This document shows positions 42,101 to 55,110 of a stretch of DNA of 64,000 nt, in pieces. The translations under genes and the position numbers were made by a program. The stretch covers positions 9,578,501-9,642,500 of the forward strand of contig CM034112.1 of assembly GCA_019914945.1 (NCBI GenBank), read 5' to 3'. A model generated the notes under the pieces. That model saw only the letters and a list, made by a program, of their open reading frames with translations. It was not told the origin of the DNA and ran no database searches. This stretch comes from Typha latifolia. Its lineage: Eukaryota > Streptophyta > Magnoliopsida > Poales > Typhaceae. Position 1 is the first letter of the stretch. Every line of letters starts with the position of its first letter.

Positions 42101-45100
42101 GAGTGAGTAGGGGCATAGTCAGAACCCGACTACTAATGATAGGTGGAAGTTGTGCAGTGTCTGTGAGTGTATATGGCATGTCATAGTCATCATGATCGTT
42201 ATATTCTATATTCACAACAGATATTTATGCAATAGTTTATCATACAAGATACATATAGAGCATCGTTACACTAATGCATATGCTAACATTCTCATAATAT
42301 TATGATGAGTAAACTATCAATAACTGCACATGTCAAGATACATTATAGTACACTAGATGCATGTACTAATACTAACATTCCTACAGTGTCATGGAAGGTA
42401 TAATAATTATAACTACATTACTCTAGACTTGTATAAACTCTATTCACCTGGGGGTTCTCCACAGTACTCTAAATCTCCTCAGTTCTTCAGCTAGCCGACT
42501 CCTCCGGAATCCCAAAATCCTCTCGTCAATTTTATTAATTCACGCAAGTAAGTAAGATTAGCAAATTAATAAAATAGATTTCGTTATTAGAGAGTTTATG
42601 TTTAGGTGTATACATGAGTCAAGGGTCCCCTAGGTGAGTTCTATGTTATCCGATAATAAATTAGGGGAGTGGTTAGGTTAATTAATCAGGTGAAATAGAG
42701 AAATGGGGCTATAGGGTCCAAAAGGCCCCAAATGGGCTAGGCTGGGGTGTTGGGTTGGGCTCAAACCTAACCCAATAGGGCAAGGGAGGCCTTGGTGGGC
42801 TGTAGCCCACAAGGTTGCTTGAGGTGGGCTGGGGTTCCAACCACAGCCCACCAAGGCTAGCTGGGGCTGCAGTCCAACCGCAGCCCCCAAAGGGTTGGAT
42901 TGGTGGGCTGCGGTTCAGTGCAACCCACTAAGGGGATAGGTGGGGGTTTGTTTAACCCCACCTTCCCACACCATCTCCTTCCAAGGGAAGGAGACAGAGG
43001 GGGAAGAGAGAAGGGACCGGTGCTGCCGGTGGCCCATGCCGCCGGCAGCCCGCCCTTGATGTCGGCGGCCTGCGGCCCTCACCCGGGGTGGGTGGCTCGC
43101 CGGAGGGAAGGGGAGGAAAAAAATAGGAGGAAAACAAGGAGAGAGAGAGGCGTGGCCACCATCAAGGTCGATGTTGTGACAAATTAAGTAACACTTGCAA
43201 GTGCACGAATCTGTGGAGTAGATCGGCAAGCAAGGTATCGATCCCACGAGGACTTGTTTGAAAACTTGAAGTGTTTAAAAATCTTAAAAATAATTTTAAC
43301 CTAGTTGGAAAATAGGTTTAGGAGATTTATAGAGAAAGAAAACCTTCTTGCAAATTTCTTTTAATTAAGTATGAGAAATAAGGTCTTGAAATCCACTTGT
43401 AGATAATACATTTCTATTAGATAATATAAATCTCTTCTTTTTCTTCGATTCACCAAGAAATCAATCACTAGTGGATCGAAAGATTATCATTGAATGAACA
43501 ATTTAATTTTCATAAAAATTACGTTCTTCCTTCATTTTTAGAAAATATGGAGTAAGAATTTTAAATCATTAGATGTATCCTTTTTAAGAAAAACAATTAA
43601 TATCTAAATTCTAAACAACAAATTTAAAGTAGAAGAAAGAAGAATCTATTTAGCAATTAAGAACACATAAGAGATTTAAAATAAAAGAAATATGTTCTCA
43701 ACAAGCTTCATCCTCAATCTTAAGAAAATTAGAAATTCATTTTAGTAGTTAATAACACACTTGAATAAAAATAAACATGAGATTTAGCACTAGAGAGTTG
43801 CAGAATACTTCTTCAAAAACAAAATCTAAATCCAAAAACAAGAGATTATGCTAAAAGAAAATCAGAATATAAATTTTGCTAACTTACAAAGATTGAAATT
43901 TCTTCGAATGTGCTCTATTGTTGCCAATTGAATTGAAACAATTGCAAGTTTGAATGGTGAATTTTAAACTACAACTCCTCAAAAGAAAAACTTAATAGAA
44001 AATACACAAGAAAAGATATATTTCTCTAGCTCTCAACCTCTCTATTTATAGACTTCTTGGAGCATGAAAATCTGCTCCAAATCGGCTGGAAATCTGCTGT
44101 GGTTGTGTTTGAAATTTGCTAAATATGTGCATGAAATCTGGTAAAAGTCTCTGCATGAAATATGTTAAAAATCTGCTGTATTAGGTAGGTAATTTGCTTG
44201 GCTGGAATTGCTGCTTAAATAGAAATTTGAAATTTGTTTACTGCTGCAATTATTGCTGAAATTTTGCCTAAATTGGAGATGAAAATCTGCATGCATTAGG
44301 TGAAAATTTCTTGCTAAATTTCTGTAATTTAATAGAGATTTGATTGCTGAAAATCTGTTGCTTGATAAAAAAAAAGAAGGAATTTTGACTCATTCTGATT
44401 TAGATAAGGAAGAAAGTGATTAGTAGATCATGGTTTGACTTAAGCATGGCTTGAAAGATGGGAGGTAGATTCAGTTGGTTAGTAGTGACTAAACCTAATT
44501 CTGGTTTGAGCCCAAATTTTACCATTTTTAGTGATTAAATGAGATTCAATTGATCAAAGGTTTACATATAACTAAAATACATTAATTAGTTAAAATAAAA
44601 TATTAATATTTAATAATTTGGGCATAACAAATATTACAATTATGAATTTAACAGTCGACGGCACCGGCGGCGCAGCCACGCGGCCGAGAGGGGGTAAGGC
44701 ATGGCGAAAGGAAGGAAACAACCAAAAGAAAAGGAGATTTACTGAGGGGTCGCGCGGTTGGCTTCGGGGCTTCGTCTTCGGCGTCGGCAACCCGAGAGAG
44801 AGAAGAGAGAGAGAGAGAGGTGGCGGGGTGGAGAAGAAATAAGGGAGGCTGGGGATGCTGCGTGCACAGCAAGAGAAGAGGACAGGGTGGCAGGGTGCTG
44901 GGGCCCCTTTTTCCTTTTTTTTTTTAATTTTGGGGTGTTATAGTTTCACATCCAAAATTCATATTGGAGATAAATCTCAAAAAACTGTATTTCTTCATTA
45001 ACTTCGATTGAGCAAAAAATTAGCTTATATATAGACTTTATAAATGACAATAAGCAAATATAACTCTAAACACCATAAATAACAAATATATAATAGAAAT

Positions 45101-48100
45101 AATTGACTTAAGAGTTAAGACTAATTTTCTAAAGAAGGAACTACATTGATACATATGTCCGTGTAATATATCATTATTCTCCGCAGCATTCTCATTGAGT
45201 GGGAGAGAATTCGACTATGTTGAGTGTGTCCTCTGTAGCATTCATATTGCTCCAGTTCCATAGTTTCCTGACACTCCAAGTTGCTTCGTTCAAGTCAAAT
45301 ATTATTAGATTCAGGAATATGTTTCACACATCCACTCTCAAACAAAGATTTTGCACCCAAGTTTTTCTGATGATAAGACATCCTTAATGACTTCGAGCAA
45401 TGAATTGAGATTTTCCTCGTACTGCTTTAGCCTGTTGGGCTCTTACCCTTCTAAGTCACTTCAGTCAAACCAAGTATCATCATACTTAGGGATAGGTTTC
45501 AAATCTTCACTCTCAAGCTAGGGTTTCACACCCAAATTTTTCTGATGTCAAGACTTGTCTTTAGTTTTAGAAATGACACCGAACATGGGGACGAAAGAAG
45601 AAGTCAATGAGGAAGCGGCAGTGGTGGATGCGGGTTAGCAGCTACAAGCAGGCGATGGTCGGTAGTGAAGTTCAGAGAAGGGTGTTGGCTGTGGTGGAGA
45701 GCGACACTGGCTTTGACAGTATTGGAGAGCACTACTGGCGACAACAACATTAATAGAAAAGTTGCTGGTTATGGAGAGTCTGATGAAGGGATTAGGTTGG
45801 AGTTAAGGTAGGTTTAGATATGCTGATGTTGAAAATGACTTAAGGCTAACAGGTGGGGTTAAGGCTAATGGGTCGGGTTGGATTAGGTGCTAATAGATTT
45901 GAGGATTGAGTTGGTGACCTGAATTGGTTTGGATTTATGTTGGTTTGAGTTCAGGTTAGTTTGAGTTTAATAAGTTGGAAAAGTTGAGAGAATTTTGGTA
46001 TTTTGGGAAGAAGTTAAAATTTAAAATTTTGGTAGATATGGTAAGAAAGAAAAGAAAAGAAATTTTGATATTTTGAGTGACAAATTTAAAATTCGAACTT
46101 TGGGATAGGCTTAGATAGTTTTTGGATAATCATGATTTGTTGGGAGGGTTAGGAAAAAAAGATTCGTTAAAACCTCAAGGAAAGGATAAGCCATTAGAAT
46201 TTGAAATTCAAAAATTCAAAATTTCGAAATTCACAAAATTCAAAATTTTAAAATTTCAACCAAAATTTTGAAATACACGAAATTCGAAATTAAAATTTTT
46301 GAAATTTTCAATCTTTGAAATTTGATTTTCTTTTCTTTTTGCTTAAATATGGCAGAGAAGGTTAATTTAGGTGATGATGGGCTATTGGATGATACAAACA
46401 CTCTATGTTTGGCTAGATCTTGCTTCGAAATTTCATAATGATAACTAGATCTCATTTCTCCATAATGATGATCTCCTCATGCAAATGCATTAGAGTTTGT
46501 GATGATCCAACATTTGTGATGCAAGTGTCGAACAAAGGACAAGTGTAGAGCGGCATACAATCTGGAAGGCGGGTATGCTTGGTGATACAAGTTGGGGAAG
46601 ATGAATAGCATGAGTAAATTAATGGGCGATAGAGAAAGCAAAGGTGGTTTGGAGAAGATTTGTATTTCAAAAAACTATTGCTCTGATACCAAAACAATGT
46701 GAAACAATGGAATCATTAGGATTCTAGGAACGATGATGGTGAAAGAAAGAGAAAATGAACGGGGTTTTATACCTTCATTTTCAACTAGGGTTTCACACAC
46801 AAAACTCACATTAGAGATAAATCTAAATTATTTTCATTTCTTCATTAACTTCGATTGAGTGAAAATCTAGCATATATATAGACCTTACAAATGACAATAA
46901 GCGAAATATAACCTTAAACACCATAAATAGTAAATATATATAAAAAAATAATTGACTTAAGATTAGAGATGATACAGTTGGAAACTAAGAATGGATGCCT
47001 AATGGGGAATAAATTCAATTAGAGCCACTGTTTGCAACTTATTTTTGGCAAAATAAGAATGGGATAACTTCAGCATTTCTTGTATTCCATAGACATGGCA
47101 TTTATGCTCCTATCATTTTATTCATTTATGACAAGTCACCATCTGTATTTTTGTTTCACGCGCATTATCGCTAATTGGCCAGAGTATTATGTAAGTAGAT
47201 TCTCAGTAAATGATATATGCTCTCATTATTAAAAGTCATTTACCTCAGTTTGCTTATTGTAAGGTGCAAGTTTGCAACAATCGTGCAATTGTCTACATAG
47301 ATACATATTGATTCAGGATACTTAATCTTCCAAAAGCATATTTTCTTGGGTAATCTTATGATCATTTATGTAATTTAAATAATAGTTTGTTATAGCAGAA
47401 ATTTGTGCTTGACTAACAACTGGGATACAACTGGTTTACAAATGTGACAATCTTATTTACTAAATCTTGTTGATTGTTTTCTATTGCTAAGAAAGCTGTA
47501 CCGACGAATTGTCCATGATTCAACTTGATTTTCCTATCATATTACTTAGATTTTTGTTTCTTCCTTTCTTACGCTTTTATAAACTTTTATCTCAGGAATC
47601 AAAGGACGTTCCGACCAAAAAAGAGTGCTCCATCCGGTAGCAAGGTAGGTTCCTTAACTCATAAGCATATAGACTTATAAAGTAGGTGTACATAACCACA
47701 AGATAAGCATCACCATGATTATGTACAGTAATTTTATTTTTGGAAAAGCTAGCTCATTTTTTCTTGTCATTGCTTTCCAGTATCTTTAGAATTTGAAGAA
47801 TATGTAAGTAAAGAAGTTCACAACTTTTGTGGCTCTTGTGACATATCATATTCAAAGCTGGAAACTTCTCTCTGTTATTTAGTCTGTTATTGCTAACATT
47901 GTATTTACTCTTAATGTACAAAATATTAGACAACAACCCCACAAAACAAAAAAAGAAAAGAAAAGAAATGAAAAACAAAGAAAGAAAAGAGGAAGTTCTT
48001 ATTTGCTTTTCTCTCTATAGTGCTTATGTGAAACTGTCTTTCTAAACTATAGGGTGCGCAGCTCCGGAAACATATCGATGCCACTCTGGGTAGTGGAAAC

Positions 48101-51100
48101 CTTTGGGAAGCAGTAAGACTTCCTCCTGGAGAGGATCTTAATGAGTGGCTTGCTGTCAATAGTAATACTCTTTCTTTTCTTGAAATTGATGTCCCTCACC
48201 ACATGCTACATGCCCTTCACTTTGTCAGCAGATCTATTTCAGTTACTCTACTTGCATTGGAGTTAGCCCTATGTTCTTTTTCTTGTCCAAGTTCTTAACC
48301 TGGGTCCGGGGCTAAATTCTTATGTTCTTTGCTTTCAGCTGTAGATTTCTTCAACCAGGTTAATCTGCTGTATGGTACGCTGACAGAATTCTGCACACCT
48401 GAGAATTGTCCTACAATGACTGCAGGATCAAAGTATGCCTGATCACATTTATATGCTGCAATTGTGGATATCTGCAAAAGTTTCTGTATCATCTCTTAAC
48501 ATTAATTTGCTTAACAAAAACATAATTATTACTTATTAGCATATTTATGAAGTACTTTCCTTAGCAGAACACTTCCAATGCAAGGTTAATTTATTTAAGT
48601 CATGAAACAGTTTCATTAAGATACATAACATTATCTCTCTTCATGGAGTCATCGTTACTTTGTTAAAAACTCAAGCATGTCAAGAAATTTGCTATTGTCT
48701 TGTCTGCTATGGGACCGGGTATTTTTACCTTAGTATGATTTATATGACCTCTTTGAAGCAACTTTCATATTTGAAAGCTTTTATGTGCCTGACATCTGTA
48801 AACCCTTATTATGGTAGACCTTTATTTTCTGAAGCTGTAGGAGGAGTGGGTGTCAATACAATAAGTAAGCAGTTCAATATCCCAAAATAAGATTTGTTCG
48901 ACTATATGTTGAAGTTTTTGAACTAGAATCAGGCAATTTGATGTGCATGGGTGACTGCTTAACCCTTTAGTTCTCCATTAGATGAGAAGCTGTAGGAGGA
49001 GTGGGTGTCAATACAATAAGTAAGCAGTTCAATATCCCAAAATAGGATTTGTTCGACTATATGTTGAAATTTTGAACTAGAATCAGGCAATTTGATGTGC
49101 ATGGGTGACTGCTTAACCCTTTAGTTCTCCATTAGATGAGAATATTTTTTTGTGTCTGTCATTCTTCCTGCTGCTATTGAATTGCTGATAATACAAGTTT
49201 TATTATATTACAACACTGATATTTTCCAAGGTAGAATAATGTGTTCCAATGTACATATGTTATCTAGTAACTGTACATTGAAGGGAGGTTTCTTTGCCTT
49301 TAGAGTTAAGCTTGCATAGCTCAATAAGTTAAGGGCCTATATTCTTTCACTGATTATCCTCTTTGTCCCTTCCTTTTACCCCCACATCTTTCATCTTCAT
49401 GCTGGTCTAATACAAACTTATTCCAAAATAAGCCAATCAAATTGTACATTGTTGACCTTTAATATTGCTAGTTTGTTGTATTAAGCCTCTTAACGATAGA
49501 CTACCCCTTGTACTCACAATTTCTCAGTTAGAACTTAGGACTTCTTTGATATGAAACCACAAGTACAACACAAGCCTTTGTTAGTTGGTGTTCTTCTGTT
49601 ATTTGTAGTTAACTGTCCACTGAAACATTACTTGTTTGTAAGTGACAGATACTCATGGTGTTTGCTGGCTTTGAAAGGAAAACTGTTCCACCATAATTGC
49701 TCTATGCCCATGGTGTTTGTAAGCTTTGTTAGTGGATTAAGGTTTGCAGTTCTAGCAACCATTGTGTTAGATTTTATTAGCTGACTAGGCATTTGTGCTT
49801 ACAACCCAACCACAGCTGTCACTTCATTATCTTTGCACATAAGAATTAAAAGGTCCCTTTAGTTCCTTCTGTCTTTTTCTTTTGCTAGTTATGCAATTTT
49901 CTGCGATGAGAAATTTGAACATTTGAATTGTATAGTCCACTACAGTCAGAATAAGTGTTAACTTCTAGTTAAGTTTCAATTTCCTTTCAGTTTCTTAAAA
50001 CTTTTTGGTTGAAGTCAAATATGTGATTACTAAACAGAACATGACTCATGCAGGTATGAGTATAGGTGGGCTGATGGTGTACAAATAAAGAAGCCCATAG
50101 AAGTTTCTGCACCAAAATATGTAGAGTATCTAATGGACTGGATTGAAGTTCAGCTTGATGATGAATCCATATTTCCTCAAAAGCTTGGTAATCTTCGGCA
50201 TCTATAGATCTGATGAATACTTACCTATTTTAGAAGTACATTAACTCCAGTAATGTCTGATTTTTATCAGGTACACCATTTCCTCCTAATTTTAAAGAAG
50301 TCGTCAAGACAATATTCAAACGATTGTTCCGTGTTTATGCCCACATATATCATTCACATTTCCAGAAGATTGTCAGTCTCAAGGAAGAGGCACATCTTAA
50401 CACCTGCTTCAAGCATTTCATTCTATTTACATATGTAAGCTCTTTCGCACCAATTTTCCTAGATTAAGTTACTTTTTAGAACTCTTTCAAATCAGCAAAT
50501 ACTAAAATATTGATCAAATTGACATGCATAAGATGAATGTTTGCGTTTAGTTAAATTGATTGGAGAATGTTCATCTTTCATTGATTGACAAGCAACTCAA
50601 AGTCATCTTTGGAGAGGAAGTAAATGATACACATCAGTCTTACTTTGATGTTAACATAAGCTAATATTGTATGCGCTATCACTACCCAGTATTTGATTTC
50701 TGTTTTGAGCGGTTTTTATAAGGACTGATTATCCTCAGGGATCCCAAAATTGGCCAATCCTGATCTGGAACCGAAATCAGTCTAATGACTGGTTTAAGTT
50801 TGGGTTCGACCAGTTTTGGCTGTATCAGACAGATCAATCAATCCGTCTCGGTCCTCAGTTGCCTCTCTTTTAAGTTTTCAATTTTTAGTTTTTTTACCCT
50901 CTATATCTCACACACTCTCCTCTCACTCTGTATACTTCACCGAGCTTATCTGGTGGCTAATTCGGTGAATTCAGATGAGTATTTCTTTTTTCATTTTTCT
51001 TTTCTCTTTCTCACCACTCTTTAACTTCTTTTTTTCACTATAAAACAACAGTGTCTCTTCACTATTGTTCAACAATAGTAATTTACGAATATAAAAATTC

Positions 51101-53568
51101 AAATTAGAATGCATCATAGTTTTTGAGTGAGTTTTTTCTTTAGTTTTTATGCTTTATATATGACTAATTTTTTGTCTTCTTAATATTCTTTTTTTATTTT
51201 CTAAATTTTAGAAATTTTCCTACATTTTTAAATAATATTTAGATTCATACATAATTAAAAATAATTAGAGCTAATACGGGCGGCCGATATGACTAATACA
51301 GTTGATACGACTGATACGTATCATTTTTTCTAATGGCCAATCCTGATTTTGATGCCAAATTTGAAAACATTGGTTCTCCTTCCTCCTTAAACTATGGAAG
51401 TGTATAAATTTCCCCTTATAATAATCTTAAAATATCACACTCCTTTTTGTTAGGGTGAATATCGTAATATTTTAAATAATTCAAGGGGCAAATTGTACAC
51501 TTTCATAATTGAGGGTGCAAAGTAATACTGAGTAAAAGTTTAAGGGAGCAAACCATAATTAAACCTAAAATTAATTCAAGGTATTTTTAAGGCATCAAAA
51601 ATTTAAAAGCAAATGCAATGATCAAATGATAGATATCCATATGTAGTGTGTGAACAATAATAAAAGCAAAAGGCAGGGTGCTTTTCATATCTTCCCCTTT
51701 TTTAATAGAAAATATGAGAAAAAACTAAATAACAGAAGTTTAGATATTACAAGACGACAATAAAAATAGTAGAGATTAAAGACGATAAAAGACAAATAAA
51801 AAGAAAGAAAGAAACTCTCATAACACAATGGAACAATCAGTCAGAAATCAAAAGTCAAAACCATTTGCCAAGACTCGAGAATACCTAGAGTAGATAGGTC
51901 TGAAAGTCAAGTTAATCTTTGTTCATACATGTGTTTCTCTGGTATGAAATGAGCCGCTTCAAATACATTGATTGCTGGCTCAAATATTATAAATCTGGCA
52001 TGGACTACATAGCTATAAGTAGTTGACCAAACAAATTGATAAGTCTAATGTTCCCAGCTCACCGAATCATTTCCTCCAGACAAATACCTAAATAGGGTAC
52101 CAAAGGATTACCTGCCAATGGCACATGGTGTTCCGACCTTGGCTAGGCACAATACATGTTGTTGGCACACGTTATGCCGACCTTGGCTCAGCATGATACA
52201 TGTCATTACCACGCGTTATGCCGAGTCAGCGTGTTGTTAATGTATGTAGTCTTGATATGTCTAAACGTTTCTAGGACTTTAAAATTTGTTTTAGGGGCTA
52301 CATTAGAGTCCTTCAACACTATAAAATAGTGTAGCATATGCAATTAGATTTTAGTCTCATGATTTGTCTAGATTTTTTCGGATCCTCTTTGTTGCGACAA
52401 ATAACTAGGGGAAAACCGAAATTCCCTTTGACCTTTAAAATTAAAATTAAAATTATATAGATTAAGCACAAGAATGTAAAAGATATCAAAAGGGATGAAA
52501 GAAATGCAATTATATTTCTTTGTATTATACTTATGCTCAATTAGAATGAGAGACATCGATGAATGACCATGAAATAGTGGGGATACTCTCCCTGTGTTGG
52601 CGTTGATAATTTATTGGCAGGATATATATCGACCTGTGTTGAACGCGCCAACCGTGCACGGCAATCCATGAGGGTATCTAGGTGGGTTTCCCTTTCAATT
52701 TCCCAGAACACAAATCATGTGTCAATTACAAATGCAACTGCAATGATGGTCCAGTAATAAATTAATTTAGTCTGTGAGCAAGCAGAAAGCCACAAACATG
52801 AGAGGGACCAAAGAGGTGGCTGAAAAGGGGATGACCGGAATGTCCATTAGTGAGTATAGGAAAAGGAGGTGAGGATTCTTTTGCATCTGCCATTGGAGCT
52901 GCCTACCTAAGCTTAGTTCATCAATCATGACCTTTTAGACTCATTATCATTGGTTCCTCATCCATGTCGAACTGAGTGGCTCTAATTTTACTATTATCTG
53001 ATTGGAGCTTCTAATTGGATACTTGCAGCTTTTGCTTTTGGCATATACAGATAATAGCTGAAGATCTTGATGCTTAGAAGATGCTGACTAGTGTTATAAT
53101 AATGCTGATCTCCAGAATTTAATCAATGGTTTGCGCTGTTTGTGGAGAAGTCTGACATTCATCTTACTTGCTCTTCAATATGATATGATTGTGCCTAGCT
53201 TTGTTGTAGGATTTTGTGGGTGGTCTATTCCATAGAGATCAGATAAATTAGATCGTCCCTGCTTGAGATTTTCTCATGTGTAGATCCTCTGATAGTGGCA
53301 TTAATTCAGTTTTGAGTAGTCCAACTTGCTATCTGAGATCATTTCAGTTTCTCTCTTGATTGTCTTTTTGGTGAAACCTTATAGCTGCGATTTTCAAGGA
53401 AACCAGCCTTGACACACACAGGAAAACTTGCTATCATGCCCCAATCGAGAAAATTTTCATATGTCTGATGTTTCTCATGTATTTCTGATGCAGGAATTTG
53501 GCTTGATTGACAAGAAAGAACTTGCCCCACTTCAGGAGCTTATAGAATCTATCATCAGTCCTTACTAG
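39103..53568 (+). CDS. MOB1: MOB kinase activator 1 (MOB1)
   Basis: MOB1 is the adaptor that binds and activates NDR/LATS-type kinases in the Hippo-like pathway controlling cell division and growth. Seven exons, 39103-39125, 47596-47644, 48053-48161, 48339-48432, 50054-50187, 50271-50434 and 53494-53568, join in frame to exactly 215 residues, the family length. The protein begins [20 protein letters not shown]. Zinc ligands are C79 and C84 (FCTPENC) and two histidines in HIYHSHFQ. It ends [16 protein letters not shown]. The exon 6-7 junction reads FTYEFGLID, where FTCEFGLID is the plant form I recall. The first intron is 8.47 kb and holds nested LTR elements; intron 6 is 3.06 kb. Confidence 0.96.
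40440..41040 (-). mobile_element. Copia-type gag-pol remnant in MOB1 intron 1
   Basis: The minus strand encodes broken coiled-coil sequence ([35 protein letters not shown]) with stops. It is followed by a frame with [15 protein letters not shown] and [12 protein letters not shown]. This coiled coil and GLGY arrangement is usual between the gag knuckle and integrase regions of plant Copia elements. Decayed and truncated. Confidence 0.5.
41134..44942 (-). mobile_element. Probable solo LTR with 5-bp target duplication
   Basis: The element lies inside the left copy of the 260-bp LTR. It is bounded by GTTTC at 41129-41133 and 44943-44947. The ends are TGAAACACCC and GGGGTGTTATA, an imperfect inverted pair matching the common plant Gypsy-type TGTAACACCC...GGGTGTTACA pattern read on the minus strand. 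Without the second nested element it is about 2.3 kb. No polymerase or gag frame was recognised, so a solo LTR is the simplest reading; a short non-autonomous element is possible. Confidence 0.6.
43172..44653 (-). mobile_element. Nested solo LTR, 1.48 kb, with 5-bp target duplication
   Basis: Flanked by GTCGA at 43167-43171 and 44654-44658. The ends are TGTTGTGACAAATTAAG and GAATTTAACA, so both strands begin with TG and end with CA. It contains the block ACTTGCAAGTGCACGAATC, common in plant LTRs. A TATA-like CTATAAATAG on the minus strand lies at 44042-44052. AAATCTGCTG-type short repeats occupy 44090-44360. No coding frame. Confidence 0.75.
45268..45563. repeat. Imperfect tandem duplication inside the small LTR element
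   Basis: Two diverged units of about 115 bp, starting near 45268 and 45441. Both contain CACTCTCAA followed by CACCCAA and TTTTTCTGATG. Confidence 0.55.
46679..46691 (-). other. tRNA-iMet primer binding site
   Basis: The minus strand reads TGGTATCAGAGCA, complementary to the 3' end of plant initiator tRNA-Met, six bases from the adjacent LTR copy. It is typical of Copia-type retroelements and is not a tRNA gene. Confidence 0.75.
48831..49140. repeat. 155-bp tandem duplication in MOB1 intron 4
   Basis: GAAGCTGTAGGAGGAGTGGG begins at 48831 and again at 48986. The two units are almost identical through CTCCATTAGATGAG, with a few substitutions and a one-base length change. It lies entirely inside the intron. 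Confidence 0.93.
50435..53493. other. MOB1 intron 6 contents
   Basis: Three kilobases without a gene. 50690-51360 has repeat-like AT-rich sequence with GATACGACTGATACG motifs. 51380-51560 resembles the dispersed repeat at 4074 and 54915 in its CCCCTTA/AAATATCACACTCC blocks. 52110-52220 shares GGCACACGTTATGCCGA-type sequence with 24050-24180. Confidence 0.45.
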
Positions 53569-54914
53569 GAACAAATTGTGTATCTTCAGACTAAATTGTT
53601 CCTCACTATATTGAAACAGATGCTGTCTGTAATTTTTCTTTGCAAAGTACAGTTTGTCATGCTGACTAGCAATCATATAAAGTGGGGCTTGGTTGGAATA
53701 CTTTCTAAATAAAGTGCCAATAACATTGTAACTTTATTTTCTATCTGCTTGCTGTTTTCTATAAGAAGGATCCTATCTCTTTTGCAACTACTGCCTTAGA
53801 ATGCACATTATGTGGAGACATTTCAATGATATTGCTTTCTTTTGAGGATAAGAATAGTCAAATTGGCCGAAGTAATCGCATAGCTTAGCAAGAATTTAAC
53901 TAATATGTTAGAATCATGTGATTATCTAGGAAATTGATATTAATATTCTGATTTTAGAATGCTGTTACTTGTTGAGAAGCTTGGGTTTTCTTCTTCAACT
54001 TGGTACTTGCGATATTTGGAATGATTTTATAGGACTGTACTAATATCTCTCTCAAAAGTCAAATTGCCTAGGCTCCAATATATCCTGCAAGCCATAAGTT
54101 TACTGCTAATTGCTAGTCTGCTTCATAAATTTTTATGTTATTCCATGCAGGCAGGCCATTTTCTTTTGTTGTAAATAGGCAGATTGTTGAATGATTACCA
54201 GAGATATAGAAGGGTTTTAGCCTGTGCCACAGAGAAGACGAGAGAATGTACTTGGTGCGGAAGGGAGACTCAACGGAGGGGTCTAGGACAAAGAACTCTT
54301 CTGGTAATGGCAAAGCTTGAGAACAAGCTGTAAGAGCTCAAAAATTGGATGGTTTGAGCAGCAATTAGTCCTTTATTTTAGAGAGAGAGAATGTAATAAG
54401 TCCATTTTACAAAATTGTCTCAGGTAATTATGATAGAAAGGTAAAATTTGTATGCTGTAGGATATTTGCATTTAGCTGTTACTTGTCTGTTTTATATGTA
54501 TGCTGGAACTTTTTGAAAGGTGTGCTGCCTGTAGTTGCTCATGCACTAACTCGCTGTTTTAGCTGCTTGTATCTTTAAAGCATCTTGGCTTTAATTTTGT
54601 AACCCAAGGAGATGCATCTTTAGACTCCATTAATATGCAAGCCTACTTAGTGGGTGGGAGAACCCCATAAGTTAAATGCTTATGGAAGAGTTGAACCACC
54701 TGCAAGTGGCCTGGCCTGTCAATATTTATTATATTTTATCTTTGCTCTCGAGAAAGAGATATCTGAAAAGTGAAAACCCTATCATGGTTGTACAACTCAG
54801 CCTCTTGTCTTGAATCTTATTAATGTATTACTGGCGAATAAACTTTCCTTTACAAAAGGAAACATGAGAAAAAAAATAGAATAATTATTGTGTATCCTAC
54901 TCTTACAATTATGT
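53569..54914. other. MOB1 3' flank, no gene seen
   Basis: Should include the MOB1 3' UTR. Short ORFs only, none recognised. Confidence 0.5.
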
Positions 54915-55110
54915 TTAGGGTTAATTACATTTACACACCATGAACTATACCCAATTTTTAAGGGATCTTTTAAAATTTTTTATGTTACAATGTCTCCCCT
55001 AAATTTTTAAGAAATTTTAATTAACTCCGAAGTGATCTAGATGCCTTTGTAAAGAACTTTAATTTCATTTGACTCTTTAATTAAATTAGAATAAAAATAG
55101 ATATTAATAT
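54915..55110. repeat. Dispersed AT-rich repeat, copy 2
   Basis: Starts TTAGGGTTAATTAC, then TCCCCTAAA and AGATGCCTTTGTAAA blocks, then AATTAAATTAGA. It parallels 4074-4330 in the same order and orientation. Confidence 0.55.

Larger units (their letters stand above)
41041..46963 (-). mobile_element. Small LTR retroelement, one LTR interrupted by a nested insertion
   Basis: A repeat of about 260 bp occurs at 46698-46963 and again split as 41041-41133 plus 44948-45113. Both copies share TGTGAAACAA, TTAGGATTCTAGGAA, CTTCATTAACTTCGATTGAG and ATAATTGACTTAAGA. Directly inside the right copy is an initiator-methionine tRNA primer site (46679-46691), so the element reads leftwards. Its internal part (45114-46697, about 1.6 kb) has no polymerase frame, so it is non-autonomous. 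No clear target duplication was found at the outer ends. Confidence 0.6.

Noticed and set aside
46679..46691. tRNA-Met gene
   Set aside because: Only the 13-nt primer-site complement is present next to an LTR. There is no cloverleaf.
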